From NCBI GenBank assembly GCA_964384205.1, contig CAYLKS010000027.1:1-37417 (forward strand): 37,417 nt of DNA. Reading direction: 5' to 3'. The position numbers and the translations under genes were made by a program. Of the stretch, positions 15,186-21,717 are shown piece after piece. The notes under the pieces are model-generated. The model saw only the letters and a program-made list of their open reading frames with translations, searched no databases and had not been told where the DNA came from. How positions within the stretch are numbered: the first letter of the stretch is position 1; the number at the start of each line of letters is the position of its first letter. Source of the DNA: CAYLKS01 sp964384205 [NCBI: uncultured bacterium] (GTDB lineage Bacteria > JAGOEH01).

Positions 15186-17171
15186 TTATTTCATAAAAAT
15201 CATAGGTTTGGATATAATCCCCTCTGATGTTTTTACACAACAAAAATAAACTCCTGAAGGAAGTAAATGATTATATTTATCTTTTGCATTCCAAACATAT
15301 CTATAATAACCTTCAGACATTCTATTTCTTTCCAAGGTAGTAACAACTCTTCCTATAATATCACAAATATATAACTCAATATCCGTGGTATTGTTTACAA
15401 ATAGTTCAATTGTTGTGAAACAATTAAAAGGATTAGGATAATTCTGTTTTAAATATACTTTTTTCTCATTAAATTGATCTTTGTTTTCATTGAAACCAAC
15501 TCCACCATTATAATTGGCAAAAAAATCTTCTATTTGAATTTTCTGAAAATAAAGCTCTTTGACTCCTTCATAAAGAATTCCTAAAGTATTTTCGTCTACC
15601 ATTGTCAAGCAAGAATATCCATAACCCTCATCTTCATTTAACTCAATTTGTAATTCCTCTGGCCATGTCAATCCTTGATCCAAGCTCACCTTAATTGTCA
15701 TATTAGAACGTTTATATTTATTATTCGGATTTGAAAAAAACAACACATACTTTTTTTCGCCATTCAAATCTATATAGGCACTAATTAAACTTGCCATACA
15801 ATTAGGCTCTGGAAGTGCACCATTTGAAGAAGGATGAATTGTCCATGTTTTACCCATATCTGAAGTAATTGCTACTGCTCTCCCATTGGTACTTCCTTTA
15901 TTGCTCCTATTACGATCATCACGCATATTCAACATCAAACTGCCGTCAGGGAGTTCAACTACCTGAGATTCTGTGGTATTATCTTTAGCACCAGTACCAA
16001 TTTTCCATGTCTGACCATGATCTTCACTATAAACTATAGTAGAAAAAGGGGTATATTGCCCTCCCCCAATTGCTGGAGTTCCAATATCGGCTTTGAACTG
16101 AGCTGGAAAAACTATTATTCCATTACTCATAGAAAGTCCACGCCCTGGCCCCTGCATTAATAATTGCCATTCCGGCTCTTTAATCTGCTTAGTAATACTT
16201 TGAGGTTCGGACCATGTCAGACCATCATCTTCACTTTTCACTAACATAAACTGACCTGTTTCATTTGGCTCCAGACCAGGACCAGAAACCCACCATAAAG
16301 CATCTTTTTCACTTCCACCACTCATCCATACTGCAGCAACCCAAATTACATCTGTTTGTTCATCATATAAAATACAAGGGTCTCCTATACCATTCAATTC
16401 CTCAGGCAAACCGCCCCACTCATCCATATCCATAATAATTTTCATAGGTTCCCAGGTTTGCCCTCCATCTACACTACGGCTCATCCCTATATCTATATTC
16501 TCTTGCAAATCTTTACTCCCATTATATCTAACATCATAAACCGCAATCAATGTACCTTTATTCGTGGTAATTAATCCCGGAATACGATATGTATCACAAT
16601 TATCCTGCCCATGCATTCTAACAACTTTTGCCAATCTCAACTCATGATTATTAGAAGGTATTGCTATTTGACTCTGCCCATTTTCATATATCACTTCAAG
16701 AGAATCTATTTTTATCTTTGATAAAAGATTAGCATCCTTTTTAGCTGAAAATGAAATTGTAAAATAAGTATTCTTTGTATTTGATAAATTACTCACATCG
16801 ATATGTGATATCTGTTTTATATCTGAAGTCGCCCCTATTTCTATTTTTGAAGAATTTTGGCCAAAAGATCTTGTAGCAAAAAGCCTAATATTATCTAATA
16901 CATTAACTACAACACTATCACTAAAATAAAGAGACACTCCTACCACTTTCTGGGATGATAGGCTATTTTTAAAATATATAATTTCATTTTTATCTTTTTC
17001 TATCAAAATAGGCACATTTTTTATTTTTATATAAATAACATCTTTGTTGCTTGTTTCCCCTAAATCATCACCATAATACTGTGTAAACAATATACCGCCC
17101 CATTGAAAATTGATTGAAAAAAATAATAAAAAAATAAAAAATCTAAATAATAAATTTAAAAAACATCTCAT
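15186..17171 (-). CDS. Secreted exo-alpha-sialidase (GH33) with N-terminal sialidase domain and C-terminal sorting domain
   Basis: 661 residues. Signal peptide about 1-30. Residues about 45-175 form a beta domain of the BNR-associated type. The six-bladed catalytic propeller (about 185-545) opens with YRIPGL (R196 is the first arginine of the carboxylate-binding triad; R417 and R488 are candidates for the others). It has five Asp boxes at 233-240, 313-320, 382-389, 437-443 and 496-503 (SxDxGxTW). E406 is the likely acid/base partner and Y519 (EGYGYSCLTM) the likely nucleophile. The tail from 577 (QNYPNPFN...LPSGVYFC...) is the FlgD/type A sorting domain. The enzyme removes terminal sialic acids from glycoconjugates outside the cell. 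GGAG is 7 bases before the ATG. Bases about 15600-16640 (catalytic domain) have about 40% GC against 20-30% at both ends of the gene. Confidence 0.95.
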   Translation of the reverse strand: MRCFLNLLFRFFIFLLFFSINFQWGGILFTQYYGDDLGETSNKDVIYIKIKNVPILIEKDKNEIIYFKNSLSSQKVVGVSLYFSDSVVVNVLDNIRLFATRSFGQNSSKIEIGATSDIKQISHIDVSNLSNTKNTYFTISFSAKKDANLLSKIKIDSLEVIYENGQSQIAIPSNNHELRLAKVVRMHGQDNCDTYRIPGLITTNKGTLIAVYDVRYNGSKDLQENIDIGMSRSVDGGQTWEPMKIIMDMDEWGGLPEELNGIGDPCILYDEQTDVIWVAAVWMSGGSEKDALWWVSGPGLEPNETGQFMLVKSEDDGLTWSEPQSITKQIKEPEWQLLMQGPGRGLSMSNGIIVFPAQFKADIGTPAIGGGQYTPFSTIVYSEDHGQTWKIGTGAKDNTTESQVVELPDGSLMLNMRDDRNRSNKGSTNGRAVAITSDMGKTWTIHPSSNGALPEPNCMASLISAYIDLNGEKKYVLFFSNPNNKYKRSNMTIKVSLDQGLTWPEELQIELNEDEGYGYSCLTMVDENTLGILYEGVKELYFQKIQIEDFFANYNGGVGFNENKDQFNEKKVYLKQNYPNPFNCFTTIELFVNNTTDIELYICDIIGRVVTTLERNRMSEGYYRYVWNAKDKYNHLLPSGVYFCCVKTSEGIISKPMIFMK

Positions 17172-17205
17172 CTTAAGACTCCTTATTATTTTAAAATTCC
17201 AAAGT

Positions 17206-17229
17206 TAATTAAATTAATTAATTTAATTA
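17206..17229. repeat. 24-base perfect palindrome across the sialidase -10/start region
   Basis: TAATTAAATTAA followed by its exact reverse complement, centred at 17217.5. It overlaps the end of the -10 box (17231-17226) and the predicted transcription start. It consists only of A and T, so chance is more likely than for a mixed sequence, but an operator role is possible. Confidence 0.45.
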
Positions 17230-17253
17230 TAATATTTTTTTTGTTTTTGTCAA
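17226..17253 (-). promoter_or_regulatory. Consensus promoter of the sialidase gene
   Basis: Minus strand TTGACA (17253-17248), 16-base spacer, TATAAT (17231-17226): both hexamers are perfect. The predicted start is near 17219, leaving a leader of about 48 bases with a good ribosome site. A strong core promoter with a palindrome on its start suggests control by repression. Confidence 0.75.
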
Positions 17254-17345
17254 CAAGTTTATAAAAATTTTTATTTTTTTTTATAAAATAATATTAAATA
17301 AAAAAATTTATTGCTATTTTTTTTATATCGCCAAAAGCCCCAATA

Positions 17346-17384
17346 TAAAAAAATAGAGGTATGATAAAAATCATACCTCTATTT
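17346..17384 (-). terminator. Rho-independent terminator of the thioredoxin/TPR gene
   Basis: A perfect 15-base-pair inverted repeat, arms 17351-17365 and 17370-17384 (AAATAGAGGTATGAT), with a 4-base loop. On the minus strand it is followed by a run of T (TTTTTTT). It lies 28 bases after the stop of the gene at 17412. It is the only strong hairpin terminator I see in the window. Confidence 0.85.
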
Positions 17385-17411
17385 AAACTTACTTTTATAT
17401 TTCAAAAATAT

Positions 17412-18242
17412 TTATTTATTCAAAGATTCTAATTTCTTTCTTACATAAGAAGTGTCCGAAGAATTTGGATAAACTTTTAAATATTCCTCCCAGTATTTGC
17501 GAGCACCTTCTTTATCGCCAAGCTTTAATTTACAATAACCTAAATAATATAAAGCATCTGGTGCTAATTCACTTTTTTTAAACTCCTTATAAACTTTTTC
17601 AAAATAAACAAAAGCACTGTCATACTGCTTTGATCTCCTTAAAGCATTAGCAATACCATACAACGCCCTTTCTTTATAACCACTTGTATCTTCTTTCACC
17701 AATCCAAACAGTAAAGAAAAATATTTTTTTGCTTCCTCAGGCTTATTTCTATAAGTATACTTATCTGCTATCTCATAAATTAAATCTAAATTTGTTGAAT
17801 CTTCTTTAAATTTATTTAATAAATCACTTAAAGTCCCCTTACCATTCAAATAATCATTAACTTTTTTAATGAAATTTTCTGGATCTTCATAATGAAATCT
17901 ATCAATCTCTTCTCCATCAGGCTTACATAAAACAACTGTAGGATAACCAACAATGCCAAATTTATTAGTAAGAGCTGTATCTTCTTGTGCATCTACCCTA
18001 ATTAAATAATAATCTTTCAAAAATTCTTTTACTGAGCTATCCTTAAATGTATAATTTTCCAATTTTTTACACCATGGGCATGTTTTAGTATAAAATTCAA
18101 TTAAAATATGTTTGGGCTGTTTTTTACTCAACATAAGTACAGAATCTAAAACAGAAGGTTTTTTCTCAACTTTTTGTTTTGGCTTACCACAAAAAGAAAA
18201 AATAATAAAAAACATAACTAACAAAACAGAAAAATAACGCAT
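17412..18242 (-). CDS. Lipoprotein with thioredoxin fold and TPR repeats
   Basis: 276 residues from the ATG at 18242 (AGGGAGG six bases upstream; a TTG at 18263 in frame precedes the ribosome site and is rejected). Signal peptide with lipobox FSFC, lipidated Cys18. Thioredoxin-like domain at about 30-135 with the redox motif TKTCPWCKK (C55/C58), IVGYPTVVL (cis-Pro), and DGEEIDRF. Residues about 145-275 hold three TPR-like helical hairpins (KPEEAKKYFSLLF, KQYDSAFVYFEKVYKEF, GDKEGARKYWEEYLKVYP). It probably acts in the periplasm as a disulfide reductase or thiol-redox partner tethered to a membrane, with the TPR part docking a client. Monocistronic, with its own promoter (18378-18405) and hairpin terminator. 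Confidence 0.85.
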   Translation of the reverse strand: MRYFSVLLVMFFIIFSFCGKPKQKVEKKPSVLDSVLMLSKKQPKHILIEFYTKTCPWCKKLENYTFKDSSVKEFLKDYYLIRVDAQEDTALTNKFGIVGYPTVVLCKPDGEEIDRFHYEDPENFIKKVNDYLNGKGTLSDLLNKFKEDSTNLDLIYEIADKYTYRNKPEEAKKYFSLLFGLVKEDTSGYKERALYGIANALRRSKQYDSAFVYFEKVYKEFKKSELAPDALYYLGYCKLKLGDKEGARKYWEEYLKVYPNSSDTSYVRKKLESLNK

Positions 18243-18377
18243 TACATACCTCCCTTGAGTCAATCTCTTTCTAAACTAACAAAAAAATTACAATATTTGT
18301 TATAACATTTAAACATTTTAACTATAAATTTTTAAAATTTCTAAATTTAAAATTTTACTTTAAAAAATACAGATTTT

Positions 18378-18405
18378 ATTATAAAAGGAAATATCATTAT
18401 GTCAA
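18378..18405 (-). promoter_or_regulatory. Consensus promoter of the thioredoxin/TPR gene with a long leader
   Basis: Minus strand TTGACA (18405-18400), 16-base spacer, TATAAT (18383-18378), both perfect. The predicted start near 18371 leaves about 129 untranslated bases before the ATG at 18242. The leader is AT-rich, and I find no convincing riboswitch fold in it. Confidence 0.7.
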
Positions 18406-18433
18406 GATTTTTAATTTTTTATATTAAATAAAA

Positions 18434-18910
18434 TTAAAATTTTAAATGATTATAATGACAATAAGCAATGGCTATAGCATCCGACTGATCATAATTATCA
18501 ATTTTTAAATTACTTTTGCCAAAAATCTGATTAACCATATATTGCACTTGTGATTTTGTAGCATTTCCATTTCCTGTAATAGATTGCTTAACTTCTCGTG
18601 GCGAATACTCAACAATAGGAATATTCATTTTTTCAAGAGCCAGTAAAATAACACCTCTTGCTTGTCCCATTTTAAATGAAGCTCTAATATTAGGACTCAA
18701 AAAAATATCTTCCACAACTGCCACATCTGGATGTCCCCTTTCAATAAGTTCTTCTATAAAATTATAAATCTTTAATAATTTTTTAGTATGCTTCAATTTA
18801 GAAGAAATTTTCAATGAACTTACTTCAAGTAATTCAATATTTCTCTTATTAACTTCGATAAAAGAATAACCTATAACCCTTGTTCCCGGATCAATACCTA
18901 AAATTACCAT
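18434..18910 (-). CDS. ruvC: Holliday junction resolvase RuvC
   Basis: 158 residues, normal length. RNase H-like nuclease with the four catalytic acids: D7 in LGIDPGTRVIGY, E67 in VVEDIF, and D141 and D144 in DQSDAIAIAYCH. The conserved middle reads SFKMGQARGVILLA and SPREVKQSITGNGNATKSQV. RuvC cuts Holliday junctions made during recombinational repair, working with the RuvAB branch-migration motor; ruvA and ruvB are not in the window. Its ATG abuts the TAA of the TPR lipoprotein gene, so the two are translationally coupled. Confidence 0.97.
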   Translation of the reverse strand: MVILGIDPGTRVIGYSFIEVNKRNIELLEVSSLKISSKLKHTKKLLKIYNFIEELIERGHPDVAVVEDIFLSPNIRASFKMGQARGVILLALEKMNIPIVEYSPREVKQSITGNGNATKSQVQYMVNQIFGKSNLKIDNYDQSDAIAIAYCHYNHLKF

Positions 18911-19318
18911 TTATTTCTTTTCACTATTACTTGCTGTTGTATCATCTTCCACAGTTGTATCATTCAAAAAAGGAATACTATCCAGCGGCTTCCCCATATT
19001 ATCTATTTCCCATTTTGCAGACTTTACCAATGGATTATCTGGATATTCTTTAATAAATTTTTCAAACTCTATTTTTGCAGAATCATATTCCTTCAAATTT
19101 TCTGCTAAAATAAAACCTATCATAAATTGAGATTGAGCAGTATATTTATTTTTAGCACTTTTTGATATTATCTCTTTAAATAAATTTATAGCTTCATGAT
19201 ATTTACCTGATTTTTGAAGTTCTTGCGCTTTTAAAAATTTCTCTTCTATTTTCTTTTCAGGGGTAGAACAGCTAACTACAAGAAAAAGCACTATTAAAGC
19301 CAAAACAATTCTCTTCAT
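18911..19318 (-). CDS. Small TPR lipoprotein
   Basis: 135 residues from the ATG at 19318, chosen for its 7-base spacing from GGAGG (the ATG at 19321 is only 4 bases away). Signal peptide with lipobox LVVSC (Cys17). A TPR-type helical pair follows (KAQELQKSGKYHEAINLFKE and YDSAKIEFEKFIKEYPDNP), resembling the start of BamD/YbgF-like proteins, but the protein is too short to be BamD. The tail is Asp/Thr-rich. It is likely a periplasmic adaptor. It is transcribed with ruvC from the promoter at 19348-19376. Confidence 0.75.
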   Translation of the reverse strand: MKRIVLALIVLFLVVSCSTPEKKIEEKFLKAQELQKSGKYHEAINLFKEIISKSAKNKYTAQSQFMIGFILAENLKEYDSAKIEFEKFIKEYPDNPLVKSAKWEIDNMGKPLDSIPFLNDTTVEDDTTASNSEKK

Positions 19319-19347
19319 CATTAATCCTCCTTTATTATTTATCATAA

Positions 19348-19376
19348 ATAATATACAAATAAAGCTCTATTGTCAA
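19348..19376 (-). promoter_or_regulatory. Promoter of the TPR lipoprotein-ruvC operon
   Basis: Minus strand TTGACA (19376-19371), 17-base spacer, TATTAT (19353-19348). Predicted start near 19340, leaving a 22-base leader that contains the GGAGG ribosome site. Confidence 0.75.
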
Positions 19377-19380
19377 TAAA

Positions 19381-19670
19381 ATTTTGTAAAAATCATATAT
19401 TCATAATAGAGAAAAGTATATAACTGATTTTAGTAATCATAATATAATAATCAATCTAACATACACAGATTTAAAAACATATCATTATTCACTATCATTC
19501 TTCATCTTTTCTTTGTCTGTTCAATAATTTTTTTTACAATAAGCTATGATTCCAAATAAAGCCATTAGAATCATAATAATCCTTTTATGAAAATATATAT
19601 TATTTTTTAATCTTTTTAATAAAGAAAGATATAACCTTTCGATACCTCTTATTTTCAATTACCTAAAATA
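19381..19670. other. AT-rich intergenic stretch, no supported gene
   Basis: About 290 bases between the TPR lipoprotein promoter and the end of the GNAT-kinase gene. The only reading I find is a 17-residue frame on the minus strand (19574-19521, beginning MILMALFGII and ending YCKKNY), preceded by AAAGG. It has the look of a tiny hydrophobic peptide, but I cannot support it as a gene. No hairpin terminator is evident. Confidence 0.4.
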
Positions 19671-21638
19671 TTAATCCGCGAATATCAATCCCTGCAATTG
19701 TTCATCTGCTTGGTCCGTAAATTCTAATAATTTTTCTTGATTTAATCCAGAAAATTCCTTTAATGTTGTTATCTTATAAGTATTTATTTCAACACTATAC
19801 TGATTATAAGTTGTATGATAAAAAGATAACCGTTTATTTCGATTAATTCCAAAATCAATAAGTTTTTCAGCTGTCTTTCTCAATAATTCAAGTTTATAAA
19901 GAAGATCATTATTATCTTTAATTGTCCATACCCCCAGATAAAGAGGGCTTTTTAAATTGTTTATATCTCCTTTAAATTCTCCTCTAATTAACTCATCTGT
20001 ACTTTTACCAAGGTAAGGGGCAAAATCAAGATGTTCTGCAAGCTTTCTATCCGTAGCATAAAAATTACCACTTTCTGGATCAATTGTAAAAATTATAGTG
20101 CGCCCCAATGCCTGCCCATAACTTTTCAATAATACTCCTCTAATTCTATCGGTAATTGTTATACTGTCATATAGTTTTTTTTCATAAATCAAAATTTTTT
20201 CTAATACTTCTATAACCCATTTAGGAATTTTAAGATTATCTATTCTATAATTAAAAATCTCTTTTTCAAACTCAGACAATTTAATATCACCATATCGTAC
20301 TGCTAAAATTTGCCGATAAATATTCCTTATGTTATTATATTCACTAAACTGAAATAAAAGATCATACAAAAATACTTCCATTTTACGTAATTCCCAGATA
20401 TATGTAGAAATTGAAACATAATCAGATTTATCACTAATCTCCGGCATCCTTAAATTAGATTCCCTAAACTCAAACATTTGATATTCAAATTTATTATCCT
20501 CTGTTTTTATAATTTTTTTCGGAAATCTTATAGTAACTTTAGTATATTGTTTATATTTACTGGAAAATACTATATTTTTTTTACCAAAAGTTTCAAAAAC
20601 CTGAACAGTACCGGTACCTGTTCCTTTCTTAGATTTTTTAGTAGTTCTTCCTACAAATAAAGGTATCCCATTTTTATCCAATCTTAATTTTTCTTTGGGA
20701 ATACCAATACCATTGTCCTTAATATCAAGATATACAAATTCTTCTGCTCCTCTCAATGTTATTTCAATAACTCCAATATCACGTCCTGCTTCTTTTATTG
20801 CATCTAATGAATTAGAAATAATATTTATCAATGCCCGGCCAACATCAATATAGTGGGCAATTACAGGTGGCACAGGAGTTTCTACAGTAAAAATAACTTT
20901 ACAATTAACCCCAGATACTTCTATATATGGTATTATTCTCTCTGTAATCAAATTCCTTAAATTAACTTCTCTTTTATACAATTCTATTTTATCCTCATAA
21001 GTATTTAAAATATTAATCAAGGCTGTTGTTTCTCTATTGATATCTTCAATAACCTTTGGAGTATTATCAATTGATAGCAAATTTACCTTATCAATTAATA
21101 GTTTTAAAATTTTTTTTGCATCATGACGCATTTTGCCAATCTCTTCAAGCTGAGTTTTTAATTTAGATTTATGTATATTTATCTGCTTTTTTATATTGCC
21201 AGCACTATTTTGTAAATGATGAAAAACTAAATTCCTATATACAATAGAATCTATTAATCTAAATCCTTTATTCTCAAAAAACATTAATGAATCAATTCTT
21301 TTTTCCCATACATATAAGTAAATTATAGCATCTTCAGATACTTCATTAACAAGTTTTTCTAAAAATGCTGACCCTATACCTTTACCCCTACCAAAAGGGC
21401 TGGTAACCTGTTTATAAATATGAAAAAAAGTCTTATCAGTATTAGAATATGTCAATATATAACCTAATATCTCTCCTTCCTCTTCCCATAAATAACTGTG
21501 TTCATAATCCTTTTCCATATTATGGCCCGCAATATAAGGAGATGGGATAATAAAAGCATCTATATTTAAAAAAGGAATCCTTCTTATTCGTTCTTCATAT
21601 TCTTTTGATAATCTTTTTATATAAATATCTTTATCCAT
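19671..21638 (-). CDS. GNAT acetyltransferase-histidine kinase fusion with an unrecognised C-terminal domain
   Basis: 655 residues, no signal peptide or membrane segment. Residues 1-140 are a GNAT domain with the acetyl-CoA loop FGRGKGIGSAFLEKL (R84-G89) and the strand SLMFFENKGFRLIDS. Residues about 145-225 form a helical hairpin with KMRHDAKKILKLL; H172 is the candidate phosphohistidine of an HPK5/Spo0B-like DHp. The ATPase domain (about 230-372) has the N box NIISNSLDAIKEA, the G1 box DIKDNGIGIP (306-314) and the G2 box KGTGTGT (338-344). The last 280 residues (RMPEISDKSDYVSIS..., YGQALGRTIIFTIDPESG, LKSPLYLGVWTIKDNNDL) match nothing I know. The protein is a cytoplasmic kinase that may sense acetyl-CoA or acetylate a partner; no response regulator adjoins it. 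It has its own promoter. Confidence 0.85.
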   Translation of the reverse strand: MDKDIYIKRLSKEYEERIRRIPFLNIDAFIIPSPYIAGHNMEKDYEHSYLWEEEGEILGYILTYSNTDKTFFHIYKQVTSPFGRGKGIGSAFLEKLVNEVSEDAIIYLYVWEKRIDSLMFFENKGFRLIDSIVYRNLVFHHLQNSAGNIKKQINIHKSKLKTQLEEIGKMRHDAKKILKLLIDKVNLLSIDNTPKVIEDINRETTALINILNTYEDKIELYKREVNLRNLITERIIPYIEVSGVNCKVIFTVETPVPPVIAHYIDVGRALINIISNSLDAIKEAGRDIGVIEITLRGAEEFVYLDIKDNGIGIPKEKLRLDKNGIPLFVGRTTKKSKKGTGTGTVQVFETFGKKNIVFSSKYKQYTKVTIRFPKKIIKTEDNKFEYQMFEFRESNLRMPEISDKSDYVSISTYIWELRKMEVFLYDLLFQFSEYNNIRNIYRQILAVRYGDIKLSEFEKEIFNYRIDNLKIPKWVIEVLEKILIYEKKLYDSITITDRIRGVLLKSYGQALGRTIIFTIDPESGNFYATDRKLAEHLDFAPYLGKSTDELIRGEFKGDINNLKSPLYLGVWTIKDNNDLLYKLELLRKTAEKLIDFGINRNKRLSFYHTTYNQYSVEINTYKITTLKEFSGLNQEKLLEFTDQADEQLQGLIFAD

Positions 21639-21644
21639 AATTGT

Positions 21645-21674
21645 TAATTAATACTCATAAAATTAAAAAGTCAA
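21645..21674 (-). promoter_or_regulatory. Promoter of the GNAT-kinase gene, predicted leaderless
   Basis: Minus strand TTGACT (21674-21669), 18-base spacer, TAATTA (21650-21645), then ACAATT and the ATG at 21638. The -35 to ATG distance is 36 and there is no Shine-Dalgarno. Confidence 0.6.
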
Positions 21675-21717
21675 TAAAAAAATAAAAACAGTAAAATTGT
21701 ATGTAATTAAAAACAAA

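Noticed and set aside
19521-19574. 17-residue hydrophobic peptide gene on the minus strand.
   Set aside because: Only an AAAGG ahead of it, no promoter, and frames of this length are common by chance in AT-rich DNA.
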